Assembly (NCBI RefSeq): GCF_026745355.1
Contig: NC_079205.1
Span: forward strand, 34,299,637-34,363,636
Reading direction: 5' to 3'
Source of the DNA: Beta vulgaris subsp. vulgaris
Taxonomy: Eukaryota > Streptophyta > Magnoliopsida > Caryophyllales > Amaranthaceae
DNA: 64,000 nucleotides
In this document: positions 50,910 through 62,825 of the stretch, piece by piece
Layout: each line of letters starts with the position of its first letter
Numbering within the stretch: position 1 is the stretch's first letter
Translations under genes and position numbers: made by a program
Notes under the pieces: generated by a model
The model's input: the letters and a program-made list of their open reading frames with translations, nothing else
The model's database searches: none
What the model was told of the DNA's origin: nothing

Positions 50910-51327
50910 TCAACATGGGCCCGGCTCGCGGACCCGACTCGATCCAGCTCGAAAATGGTCGGGTTTCGGGCGCTATTTTTCGATCAGCGGTTAGGCATGT
51001 AACATTCTGACAATTCACTATTTTCCAAACTAACTTTCAATATAAAAGTTAGAGAATCATCAAAGCATTATCGCCCGTGTGATAATGTATCGACTTATTC
51101 AGAATTTTGCAGCGGAAAATAAAATAAATAAAACTTAGTCAACCACAAAGTCAACTCCAAAACCAAACCAAAAGTCTGAGTCAACGACAACAGTCAAAGT
51201 GAACTATAAAAATATAAAAAAAAGTATAACAAAAAATCTACATAAGCTCTCCAATCCCGAACCCATGATGCATCATCTTCAAACCTGTAGATGGATAATG
51301 CACTATTGATCCCTAGAGAATGCTCAC
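50910..51327. other. Fragment with hAT-MITE-like GGCCCGGCTCG start, then decayed repeat
   Basis: GAAGTGATCAACATGGGCCC followed by GGCTCGCGGACCCGACTCGA recalls the left end of the GC-rich hAT-like MITEs in this window, but it breaks off after about 90 bases. What follows (51000-51327) is unassigned. Confidence 0.4.
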
Positions 51328-51688
51328 TGTAGACACATAATTGTGTCTCCTCATTCAAGGATCCAATAATGAAATATACCGCGGTTTTAGTTGGTGCGCC
51401 TCAACGGAAGAGCAATATGAAGAACCTCTCCAAATTTGTGTTTCGAAATGATATTCTAAAGCCCAATTAATTATTCATGATAATTAATTGTATTTGAGCA
51501 GAATTCCTTGAAAAACCTAATTAATTGATTTATTTAATAAATATATATTTTCAAAAAATATTTTTTATAAGTTAAATAAGATTTTATCCCATAAAATCAT
51601 ATGACAAAAGATAAAAGAAATCTTTTAAAACGTCTTTCAAATAAAGTTGGCAAAGGCTGCACCTGACACATGGATTCTTGACTAATTC
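51328..51688 (+). repeat. 5' LTR of the gag-only element (first 361 bp)
   Basis: Aligned by eye with 61248-61750, minus a segment rich in GGTGCGCC/GCGCAGG in the right copy. Ends at ACTAATTC where a foreign LTR begins. Confidence 0.8.
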
Positions 51689-54370
51689 TGTAATACCCCG
51701 AATTTTCAAAGATTATTTTATTATTATTTATTAAGATTTAACATTATTTCCACTTAAAATTATTTTACGATAATGAGATTTTATTTGTGAACTATGTTCA
51801 TTAAAATAATGATTTCATTTAATTTTGATTTATTTTAACAAGTTACAATTAAATCATTTACTTATTTTATTATTCATTTTATCATTTCTAAATTAATTAA
51901 ACTCTTTACTTGAGTTGTGGGAATCTTTGTTCAAGTTGTCCATCCATATACTTTTTTTTTAGCCCAAAAAAAAGGAAAATTAAAAACAAAAAGAAAAAGT
52001 GAAAACAGTTTTCACCCTCTTCCTCCCTCCTTCCTCTTCTTCATTCAGCAGTAAATGAGTTAAATGGGTCATCAATTTTCAACTTTTGTCACTAAAAATT
52101 CAATTTTTCCAACCACAATATCAGATGTAGGGGTAAATTTTCAAAGGCCAGACTCCATAGCCCTCTCATCTCTCACATCCACCATTAATGGCCTTAACCA
52201 AGCTCCAATTTTTCTGACCAACCTCCACTACAAATACTGAACTCCACTCACTAAAATCCTCAAGCAAACAATCTCAAAAGGTTTGCTTCAATTCATCTCT
52301 CTCCCTCTTTAATTTATGAATTTCTGTTTTAAAAGATAAAAATAAAAAAAATTCAATCCTCCATTAAAACACCAATCTCCTCTCTGCTTCTTTGTTTCTC
52401 CTTCGAACCACCACCAACCCAGAACCGCCGCACCACCACTCGAAGAAAAACCACCAGTCATAACCGACCACCCTCGAACCACCTAAGTCGCGCCACCACC
52501 GCGACAAGCACCTCACCCTCGCAACCTTCGCGAGTCCCCTGCAGCCCGTCGCAGCTCCTCTGCACACCTCCGCCCTCAACCCAGTCTCCCTCACTTGCCA
52601 CCAAAAACCCGGCCCTGAAGTCCGCCGCTATGCGCCGGCCAAAACCACCACCACAAACTCCTTCGTGCCCCTGTTTCCTCCCTCGTTATTTTTGTTCCTG
52701 AGGAACTGATTCCTTGAATCAGTAAAGGACACCCTTTTCCTTTTATTTAGTTTTTACTAGTTTATTTTTTTTTAAACCATAACCTTCCTAAACTAGCTTA
52801 CTTAATTAAGTTAGTATATTTAGATTGACTTAAATCCTTTATAACTTGATAAGAGCTTTCTAATTTTTCTAAAATAAAATAACGAGTAACATAAAGTAAT
52901 TTTTCTATGTTTAAAATAATTGTTTAAGTTAATAAAAATTAAGTTGAAGTAATTTTCTAAATATTTAAAATGATTTCATATGTAGTATGAAAACTATAAA
53001 CTTTGATTTATAAACTCTCTTAAGTTCATTAAGAATTTCTCTATAGTTATTGAATTATTTAAATTGTTTATTTTATAAAAAGGGGTTATTTAAGAACTAA
53101 CTTAGATCTCGTTAATATTGTAGACTCCGATTTCGTAGACAAGGACTATCAAGAGCGCTAATACGTTCGTGAACTTAACTTTGGGCACGCGTCACGAGGT
53201 AATCTCCGATGTCCATCTAAACATAGATCCCGTTAGCGTAAAACGAATTGATTACGTGATTATGTGCTTATAAAATTTATAATTATGAATTATGAATAAT
53301 GACTATGGACGATGTACGATATGACAAAGAGGTTTACTATAACGTTATTAAAATCAGTTAATGTCATTTAATAATGATATGATTATTCTTACTATATTAC
53401 TATGATTAATATTATTATTATATTTTATTATTATTATTTATTATTATTATAATTATTTTATTTTATATTACTTATATATTATATGATTATCAAGAATATT
53501 ATTATCGTTATTAATATTGAAACTTTATGGAAGTTGGAATTGGTAAGAACTTGTGATAATGAAATGATTATGAATCTGAAATGATAAATGAACTCAAGTG
53601 ATTGTGAATATGAAATGATTTATTGAAATCGCTATGATGGATTGAGGTTATAATGGATTGAATATGTTCACACTGGATTGAACAAGATGACGTAAATATG
53701 TACGTGATTTATGTGATGAATTGACGTGAATTAAAATATGTTAATCACGTAAAGTGAAACAACGGAGGGAAATGATGAATAGGTTGCCCTGTATGAGTGG
53801 TTCAACGGCCCCTTACAGGTTCTCTGGTTACTATGCTGATTATTCTGTTACTGTCTTTCTTCTATCTTGTTGTGATCCAAGTAGAAGGGGTGTGCATACT
53901 AGGGACTATGTTATTATGGCCATTATGATACCGTAGGTGGTTACAGGGGTTCGCCCCGGCCTACAAGTAGGTGGTTACAGGGGTCCACATCCCTTACATC
54001 TATACATCCCCAGACCATAAAGGCACCCTCCAAGTTTAGCGAAGCTATTCATCCCTTACATCTATAGCAGTCCACATCCTCGAGTCTAACGAAGCTAGTC
54101 TACCATAAGTCAATAATGGCCCAAAATCATCAAGTCCGACGAAGCCAATTCCTTCCTAAGTCTAGCGAAGCTTGCATAAGCAACCCTTCTGAGTCCAATC
54201 TAGTCCAGTCCAGTCTAGTTAGGCCCATCTCACCATCATAACCATAATCATACCCATTTCTAATCTTTTCCCATTACCATTTCCACTTACATCCTTATTT
54301 CTCATCTATCATTTTTCATTTCTCATTTGCCATCTCCATTCCCATCTCTCCATCCCTAATTTCCATGTCT
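51689..54370 (+). mobile_element. LTR-like insertion (chromovirus/Tekay-like), right border unresolved
   Basis: Begins TGTAATACCCCGAATTTTCA, a typical start for LTRs of the Tekay/Del chromovirus group (family knowledge). It has long AT-rich stretches, a CT-rich leader-like part (52010-52060) and GGTGGTTACAGGGG repeats (53932-53985). No matching ...CGGGGTGTTACA end was found, so it may be truncated; the right border given is a rough guess. Open frames in the CCACCACC-rich part (52364-52700) are not convincing. Confidence 0.45.
53940..54200 (+). repeat. Short scattered repeats with AG(T/C)C(T/C)(A/G)(G/A)CGAAGC
   Basis: At least five near-copies: AGTTTAGCGAAGCT, AGTCTAACGAAGCT, AGTCCGACGAAGCC, AGTCTAGCGAAGCT and similar, spaced 25-60 bp, with CATCCCTTACATCTATA also repeated. 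Confidence 0.6.
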
Positions 54371-55085
54371 CATTTCGAAAACATCATTTCTTAAATTTAC
54401 GAGGTCCATTCGATTTCTATTTAGGACGAATCGTGAGGTTGTAACTGGGGAACGCCCGACAGAGAGTATACAAGGCCATCCTACTCCCAGCCTCGTCAAG
54501 CGCATCATCACGTTTTCAGACGAATCCTTAGACTTTTTCGAATCGTCATTTGAAATGGGAAACCTGATGAACAACTTAGTGCCATTGTGGCCCAACTCAC
54601 TCTGATGAACTCTCGTCTTGAGGAACAAGACAAAGAGATTAAGGCACTGAGGGAGAAGCTAACTGAAGAAGACGAGCAAGGAGACACTCCACCACTAATA
54701 AAAACCCACACAGATTTGAGGTTTGAAAAACTCGAGCAATTGATGTAGTCAATTCCTGCACTCAAGAGTCAGGCTCATGGCCATGGCTTCATTGATCTTG
54801 AACGAAGGGACTCCATAAAAAGGTAACATCGGGTGAACCTCTCAAAATTCAAAGCGGCTGAAGACCATATGACCACTTGAGAGTTTTTTCCATTTCTATG
54901 GCTCTCAAGGGGATGAGCAAGGACCTGTTTGCTTATGTCTTTCCTTTAACCTTGGATGCACACCCATCCATGTGGTTCAGATCACTGAACAAAGGAAGCT
55001 GAACGATTGAGACTACATCAGAGAAGAGTTCCAAAAACAATATATATACAATACTCAGCTTCCCATTAGTCAAAGTCTATCAAGT

Positions 55086-58000
55086 CTAAATTACCTAATT
55101 GAGGGATTTTTGAGTGATTTTTGATTCAACTACGACTAGCTACTATTAAATATCTAACAGATAAATACGAGATGAAAATATCGATAGGGAAGACACTAGA
55201 GTTAAGGTTAATATTATGAATAAGAATGGACAACGACCGTTACTGCAATTGTGATTCAAAGGCGATGATTATACACGGTTTAGTTTTCCTCTAAAATACT
55301 CGAGTCCTCTCTCGAATGGTCCTCAAGAATAGTCACTTAACCAATCAACTAAATCCTCTCCCGAATGGTCTTTAGTCAATTGATTAAGAGATTCAATGAA
55401 TTCGGAAAACCCCTAATAAAGGTCCCCTTAATTTGTACCCAATACCTTGGCCAAAAAATTAAGTTGATTCATGCATTGGGATGATAAAAGAGTTCAAATT
55501 TCGATTAAGAACATTTGAAACCAAAATACCATAGTATAAATGTGATCAATATCTATCCTAAGGCTTCAAAACACCAATATCAATGCATAATCATCTTTAA
55601 ATCATCACAATCACATTAATAATACATGTAAACCCTAATCCATACTTTCACCCTAATGCTATATAGGAGACTACTTAGTAATCATGGTTCTAAGCAATAA
55701 AACATGAAATTTATAACTAATATAGGGTTAACCATGATTAAGGGATAATAATTCTAATAAAAATAAGCAATTATGAAACTACAATATATGAGATCTAATC
55801 ATATGGAAAGAGCAAAGAATAACAATGAAAAGAGAGAATAAAAACTGAAAACTTTAAAAATTAAATTAATGAAAGTTACCTTGAAAGTGTAGAAAATTAA
55901 CAACTTTAATCTATGGATCTCAAATCTAAGAATAAGAAAAGTGTTTTTCTCTCTAATAAGAACCCTAATATCCTCTCTAGTCTATATCACAAAGTATAAT
56001 CCAAAACTAAAGAACTCTTGTTATTAAAACACGCATTGCTTTCTTCGCATATCTAAATGGTGTAGGCGCACCAAAATCAGGTGCCGACGCACCATTTCTT
56101 TTGTTCTTCAACATACATCTATCTCTGATAGGTGCGGGTACACCATTGTCATAGGTGCGGGTGCACCGTTGTCATAGGTGTAGGCGCACCATCTGTTTTG
56201 CTCTAGTCAGACAGTTCAACTTAAAACGTGCATAACTTGTTCATTTTAGATTCAAATCAAGCTTATGACCAGTCGTTGTAAAGATAAAAACAAGCTTTCG
56301 TATCCAAATAAAATTAACTTCATTTGATAAGTGGTTATAAAGTTATGTCCATTTTAAGTTCCGTGAACAAGATTCTATTGTGCAATCTGCTCCTTTGTGC
56401 GAGCGCACATGGGGTATGGTGCAAGCATACCATTCCCTCAATGTGTGCTCTATTTTCATTGTTTCCTTTGCCAACTCTATAACTTGTAGCCATCTTAGAT
56501 AGTTCCACCTATATTAAGAACATGGCAAAACAGGGTAAAAGCATGTTGAGTCATGTAGTGTTTTGACGATTGTAAACAAATCATGATTATCTAACTAACA
56601 TGTGTGTTTGAGATGTGCATATTACATTAACATGAAACAAGTCATAAAAGGTTAAATATATCACATCATGAAGGTTTTCCAATAAGTGAAGATTCTAAAA
56701 GAGTTTCTATAAGGAAACACAAATAGAGCGGTTCATAGGTACATCCTATGAGGAACATTGAATATGAAGTTATGGAGCAGTTCCTGAGTGGGAGCAGCAA
56801 TATAACGTTTCAGAGTTGAAACAAGAAGTTCATGAGCAGGAAATATGAGTGCGAAGTTTCTTAAAGGAACTAAGACACCGAAGTTCCAAAGGTGGAGCTA
56901 TCAACATGCGGTTCTTGAGTTGGAGCAGCATGGAGGATGAAGACAGAAAATATGAGTTTATTTTCTAGGATTCATGTAAGTATGTGGAAACGTGAAAGGT
57001 AATGGAACAAGGTCTAAAGGAACTCGTAAGGGCAAAGGAACTGTGGAACTTAGAGTCAAAAGTATTTAAGAGTCAATAAATCTAATGCATGTTATCTATA
57101 AGAATTTATTTAGAGTTTGTTTCTTAATAAATCTCTACTTGGTTAATTATTTATAAAAAATATGCGTTGGTTGTTTTACGATTAGTTTAAGTTTTGAAAT
57201 AAAAGATAAGTTTAAGTTTTAAAATAAAAGATAAGTTTTAGTTTTAAAATAAAAGATAAATTTTAAATAAAATAGGTTTAATAAAATCGATTTCTTTAGG
57301 AATATGATTTTAATTAATTTAATTTCATCTTTTCAGTTTTTGGAAAATAAAAAGCCTAGATTTATAATACGTATAATGAGTGTTGTTAAAGAAATTGTCT
57401 GTCTATTCTTCTCTAAGGAACAGATGTGCTAGTCTATTAATCTAAGTTAAAAGAACTAACTATTAAAAGGAACTAGACTTAGCATGGAGCATTACAACGA
57501 TCCATTTATGTCAGTCGAGTAAATTATGCCTAGATTCTAGGTAACCATTTTTATTTAAGGAAAAAAAAATCTGATTTTAAGGAAAATCTTTTTGAGGAAG
57601 AGATTTTATTTTTCTAAAGATAATAAAAGTTCTTTTCAATTTTTTTATGGAAATATTTGAAAGGTAACATTTTTGGTAAAAGGATTTTATTTTGGTATTA
57701 AAAATTAAAATGTTTTTTTTAATTAAATCAGATTTTCAAATTAATGCTTAAAGTGGTTGCTAAAATTAATGAGCAATAACTTAATTCTCTCCCACGTTTA
57801 ACAGTGATCATGGAGATCATGGGATGATTGAGGAACGTGTTCCTTCAGGTAAGGAACATCATGGGATAATGGTTTAACCACTAACACATGATTAATCCCA
57901 TGTTCATTCTAAAAAACTGCTATAAATATACAAGTTCAATTGAGTTTCAAATTGTCTGATTGGTGTCTTTCCATAGTGTCTGACTTATGTCATTCCATAA

Positions 58001-58907
58001 GGATTGACTTAAGGAATAACGTTACAAAAGAATTATATTTTATATTCCTTGTGTGAGTGAGTTCCTGTGAGTTCCAAGTTCCTACGAGTGCCATGTTCCT
58101 TTACAGTTATTCAGTTTCTATATACTAGAGCTAAACCAAATTATCAAGCGTCTGTATTTGGGTTTGAGTTAAAGGTTTGAGTGAACTCTTGTAATGGGAA
58201 CTTGATAAAGGGTTTGAGTGAATTCTTGTATCAAGTTCGAGTTAGGAACTTGAGTAGTTCGAGTTAGGAACTTGAGTAGTTCGAGTTAGGAACTTGAGTA
58301 AGTTCAAGTTAGGAACTTGAGTAAGTTCTTGTTGTGTATGCGTAGACTTAGGGTGAAGTCTATCTGGGGGTGAAGGGTTTGAGTAAACCTTTTGTAAAAA
58401 GTTGTGGGAACTCTTGAAAGACTTAGAGTTAAGTCTAGAGTATAGAGTGAAGATTGTGAGAGAGTTGGAGTTCCGAGTGGAACTTGCGTATGTAATAGGT
58501 TGAATCATAGGAGATTTCCTATTATAGTGAAGAGTTTAAATTCTGAGTAGGTCGTGGTTTTTCTTCTTGTATTGAGACAAGAAGTTTCCACGTAAAAATC
58601 TCTCTTGCACTTTCAGTTCTTTATTGCTTATGTTTTAAATTCCGCATTATTTGGGCAATAAGTTCCACACTACAATTCACCCGCCCTCTTGTAGTGTTCC
58701 TAGTTAAATAACAAAGCAAATGTACTAGAAATTCGGTAAAAAATGACTGAAAATCTAGCAAAATGTCACTATGGTCAAGAGTGATTAAGTGAATGAAATA
58801 GAAGGGGAAAGGGAGAAGAAAAACGGAAGAAAGGGGTGAAAGTCGATCAAAATGAGCTAAAAGAAGTCCATAAAGTGCATTAAAAACACACTTAATTATC
58901 AGGATCA
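55086..58907 (-). mobile_element. Solo LTR, Ty3-gypsy type, itself split by a solo LTR
   Basis: On the minus strand it starts TGATCCTGATAATTAAGTGT and contains TTTTTAATGCACTTTATGGA, as do many plant gypsy LTRs. It ends near AATCACTCAAAAATCCCTCA and GGTAATTTAGAC. The eight bases TATCAAGT occur at both borders (55078-55085, 58908-58915), fitting a TSD whose exact length is ambiguous. Without the nested 2170-bp LTR it is about 1.65 kb. It contains a small AGGTGCGGGTGCACC repeat (56130-56190). It interrupts the gag gene. Confidence 0.65.
56544..58713 (+). mobile_element. Solo LTR, Ty1-copia (Sirevirus-like), 2170 bp
   Basis: Starts TGTTGAGTCATGTAGTG and ends TAGTTAAATAACA, with 5-bp TSD AAGCA at 56539-56543 and 58714-58718. 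Its last part (CAATTCACCCGCCCTCTTGT) and GGAAC-rich middle match the solo LTR at 1719-3076, which is 812 bp shorter. It has tandem GTAGTTCGAGTTAGGAACTTGA repeats at 58250-58325. It sits inside the gypsy solo LTR. Confidence 0.85.
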
Positions 58908-59381
58908 TATCAAGTTCCACCCCATATAGTCTTTCACAAAGCTCTATAAGGTAGGCCTACTGATTGAGGAAGAGGTACAAGCCAATAAGAACAAGGGTTC
59001 CAACAACAACAACTCTTTCAAGAAGAGTAATAATAACCCTTCTAACTCTAATGTCAATGCCCTAACTACTGAAAAGAGAGGTTATCAAAGACCTCAAAGG
59101 ACATTCACTCCATTGGGAATGAATCTAGAAGAAGCCTTCACTAGGCTTCATGCAAAAGGAGCGCTTCAGCCTATCAGCCTTACTCCGGACCCTCCTTCTG
59201 AGAAAAGATCCAGCAAATGGAATCCTAATGCCTATTGCAAGTACCATCAAGGGAATGGGCATACGACATCACAATGCTGGACTTTGAAGCATAATTTGCA
59301 GGATATGGTTGAAGATGGTAGATTGCCAGTTCCGCCTGCAGCAAAAGTCTGCAATAGCGGCAATCCCTTGGGAAGTGCCTA

Positions 59382-61230
59382 AAAAATGTCGGGGAATAGG
59401 CATTTAACGCTAGTTTTCTAGGTTGAGTCGTAGAGTCCCTCCCCTATCTCTTTCATTTCTTTTCCTGTCAAGTCTATGTCACTTAGGATTTTATTTTTAA
59501 TAAGCCTTGTTTTCTTTATTTCTAATTAATAAAATAATTTCATTTGCATTTTGATTGGCCTATCACCATCATTTTATTTATGCTTCTAATTCATTGATGA
59601 AACTTAGATCACCTAATGAACTTGACTAATAATAATAAAAGGAGATATGAAATTAAAAAAAAGGACATACTTTGGATCAGGAGTTATTCCCCTCTCCTTT
59701 CCATTAACCTTCATAGGTCATCCACATACAACCAAGGAAAAAGAAAAATTCTTTAAACCATCATCTCCATTAGCCAAATAGCCTTTCAGTTCAAAACTCC
59801 ATAAATATCCTTCAAGCCTTCCAGTAACCTAAACCAAACTTGTGTGCAAGTCTTACTACATCAAAATACATCAATGCCAGGCAAAAATAATAAAAAAACC
59901 TAAAAAAAATTCAAAGTGTGAAAAAAAAGAAGACAAAAGCAAAAGAAAACGCACAAGACAAAAAGAAAAGAGTGCTGAAAGAAAGAGTCAAAAGCAATAA
60001 AGAAATAAAAGGTCAAGCTAGGGGGCTTGCACACAAGTTTTACCCCTCATTCAAATCCTTCAACCCATCAAAACCTTAGCCTATATAATTCAAATCCATG
60101 ATCCTACCTTAGCCCATCCAACTAAATCTTCATCAAATTTAAAGCCTTTAACCTTTCAACATTTCATCAACCATAACTCCTTTTTCAAGGTATTTCCAAG
60201 CTCGCTAGGTTAAAAACCCAAAAGGCGGCCTAGGCAAAAATTAAGGCACACACAAAAAACAAAAAACAGATCCAGAACTACGAATGGTCTGATTCCGCAA
60301 GGATACGTAGGAATCCTCATCTCCAGGTCCGACCGCTTCAATAAAATAAAATAAATTAAGTTCTAATAAATTTTTTTCCAGAGTTTAGGAGCATAATCTC
60401 TTTCTAGATCTCGACATAGACTCAAGTCTGCACCTAGCCTTGTCAAAGCCTTTTCCCACATACATTCATTTGAGTCACAAACTCAAACTTTTTATTTTTA
60501 ATCCAAACTCTCCTTTTCACTGGAGGACTCTCTGGTAATATTTGACTTTGCTTATATCAACTTCCCAAAGAAGAATCCCCAACAATAACTTTCAACGATT
60601 GAACTACAAATCAACTACATTTCAATATCAGATCAGGTACATTTCAATTAAGGCTCAGGCTTGATTCAAGGCAAGCTCACCCAAAGTGGGGGCTTCTTAC
60701 GTGTGGTGGTTCCCTCAAATCAAACACCCGAAGAGTTGCAATCCGCAGTCCTTGTTTACGGACCCCGATCATTTACTAAAAACGATTTTCGAAATCATTC
60801 TATGAATTTCTAATCACTTTATCATTCTACATATCCACATATTCTAACCTTGTAAAATCTTGACCTTGCATTGCAGCCTTGCAAAATCCTGACCTTGCAT
60901 TTCATACATTCTAGTCTTGCTGCATAACCTGACCTTGCATGACTTGTCATCCCTTAGCTTTGCATAAACTTAATCCTTGCACGGCGTCTCATGCATCCTT
61001 AGAGAGTCTAAGTTTGCATTATTGCATCATTATGTGCTTATCTGAGTTGTTTACACCTATCTGCTAACATCTTCTTTAGTAGGTAATCAGATTGCTTATA
61101 CTTATTGTCCTGCATACTAACTTTGTTTTGCAAAGACCGTTGTATATAGATCAGTTCTAAACTGTAGAGCGTTTAGAATCGTTCTCTGTCCCGACACAAT
61201 ATACTTTGACTTCCGGTTTCCTGAACCTCA
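59382..61230 (+). other. Non-coding 3' internal region of the gag-only element
   Basis: No pol. A purine-rich AAAAGAAAAGAAG tract lies at 59880-60010 and the conserved-looking GGTCTGATTCCGCAAGGATACG block at 60286-60307. Short repeats with CCTTGCA(T/A) at 60850-60990. Confidence 0.6.
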
Positions 61231-61247
61231 GTCAAAATGGGGGATTC
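61231..61247 (+). promoter_or_regulatory. Polypurine tract before the 3' LTR
   Basis: GTCAAAATGGGGGATTC directly precedes TGTAGGCAC, the first bases of the 3' LTR; this is where plus-strand DNA synthesis is primed in LTR elements. Confidence 0.75.
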
Positions 61248-62743
61248 TGTAGGCACATAATCGTGTCTCCTCATTTAAGGATCCAATAATGATGCATACC
61301 TCGGTATAAGTTAGCGCGACTCAACGGAAGAGCAACCTAAAGAACCACTCTAAAATTGTGTTTCCAAATGATATTCTAAAGCCTAATTAATTATTCATGA
61401 TAATTAATTGTATTTGAGCCCAATTCCTTGAAGAGCCTAATTAATTGATAATCAATTGATTTATGTTAATAAATAAATATTTTCAATAGATATTTTTTAT
61501 AAGTTAAAATCAGACTTTATCCCGTAAAATTAGATATCTGTAGTCAAAAGTTAAAAGAAATCTTTTAAAACGTGTTTCAAATAAAGTTGGTTAAGGCTAG
61601 CTATGAGCCAGGCTGGTGCGCCTAACGCACCAACCGACGTCTAACGCAGAGCCTTGCGCCTGGTGCACAACTGGGCGTCAAGCGCAGGTCTGTCCACCAG
61701 TGTCAGGTGCACTAATATGCACTTGACACATGGAATCCTGACTCATTCAGAGTCCTGTGTCAAGCGCAGTTCTCTTCATGAGACGTGGAGTTTCTTTCTT
61801 ATGTTTTTCAAAACGCGTGCCACTTGTACGCTTTTTGATGGGCATGTCGCGTCATGCGCCTGACACGTCAGCTGAGCTAGGTGCAGTAGGCGCGTGAGGC
61901 GCAGTGTTGTTCTGCCTATGAATACTCATGATTTTCCGGATCAAACACGACTTTTCATTATTATTTGACGAATACAAAAAATCCTTACGAATACTTACAA
62001 ACACAAGCTTTCTCAAAATATTTAACTACTTTCAAAACTTTCAATCTATTCCTAATCACACTGCGTTCTTGGTTCCACGATTGCTCAACCCAAGGATCGT
62101 TGTGCTCTTCAATCTAAACCGCATAGGTATAATCCTGAGGATACTTGAAAAATTAATTATTTTTATTGAAGTTACTTACCGTTTATTTTGTGATGTAGAT
62201 CTTTAATATCAAAATCGCACCTTTGTACATTCTAATCTCTTTTATTTATTTTATATTATTATTATGCATGCCTTTGTATATGACCTGCCTGCTTATCGTG
62301 CTATTTGTATTATATGATTGGTCTTGCTTTGTTGCTTTTATCACTCACATGTTATTTTTGCTAATCAAGACTTAAAGAACTGTTCTAACATTAATCAAAT
62401 TAATTTGGACAATCTGCTAGGTTCTCTGTAAATTGATTGTATAATAACATATCACTAAAATTAGTCTTTTTATGTGTTTTCTGAACCAATATAGACTAAT
62501 TATTTTTAGGGTGTTTAAAATATTACATGATATTCTTTGGCATAAAAGTCGTAATGAATCGATATTTAGTAGAGGCCAGCAATTGGCAAAATAGCTCCTG
62601 ACTGTATTGTGCCCTCACCCCCGAACTCAATCTTTGGTTCACTTTGACCATCTATGGAGTCATGACGGGAAAATCTACATTGAATAAGTCCCTACGATTT
62701 CCCCGTACCAATTAGCTTTATGATTCTTCCAAAAAAGAATTGT
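61248..62743 (+). repeat. 3' LTR of the gag-only element
   Basis: Starts TGTAGGCACATAATCG. The 5' 360 bp match 51328-51688. A TTGGCGACTTC at 62743-62753 resembles the primer-binding site seen after LTRs of Tat elements, which is why the end is set here; it may instead run to about 62820. Confidence 0.6.
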
Positions 62744-62825
62744 TGGCGACTTCTTTCAAAATAATTTTCACTAAGACTTTTTCAGTAGGTTAGTCAAATA
62801 CAAATACGCGCTCCTCCCGCGTAGG

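Larger units (their letters stand above)
54553..59381 (+). pseudogene. Retrotransposon gag, degenerate and split by an insertion
   Basis: The left part (54553-55085) reads, with stops, as a Glu/Lys-rich coiled coil (LEEQDKEIKALREKLTEEDE). A gag core follows: GMSKDLFAYVFPLTLDAHPS, then EEFQKQYIYNTQLPISQ. After the insertion (55086-58907) it resumes with LYKVGLLIEEEVQANKNKG and a final open segment (59113-59381). That segment carries a zinc-binding C-x2-H-x4-H-x4-C motif (CKYHQGNGHTTSQC) followed by LKHNLQDMVEDG. Such a motif and follow-up are typical of Ty3-gypsy gag in plants. Several stops precede the insertion, so it is inactive. No pol follows. Confidence 0.75.
51328..62743 (+). mobile_element. 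Gag-only LTR retrotransposon (Ty3-gypsy, Tat/TR-GAG-like), nested
   Basis: Two directly repeated LTR segments: TGTAGACACATAATTGTGTC at 51328 and TGTAGGCACATAATCGTGTC at 61248, matching over about 360 bp before the left copy is interrupted. A polypurine tract sits directly before the right one. Between them are gag remains and no reverse transcriptase, integrase or protease, so it is a non-autonomous element. The gag form and the GAACTACGAATGGTCTGATT ... GGATACGTAGGAATCCTCAT block (60275-60320) recall Tat-lineage/TR-GAG elements (from memory). The left LTR is cut at 51688 by another LTR and its remainder was not found. The right limit is uncertain. Confidence 0.7.

Noticed and set aside
52364..52594. 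Minus-strand 76-codon frame in a CCACCACC-rich region
   Set aside because: Low-complexity LTR sequence; no recognisable protein features.
58242..58508. 88-codon minus-strand frame
   Set aside because: Lies in tandem GTAGTTCGAGTTAGGAACTTGA repeats of a solo LTR; repetitive and without domain.
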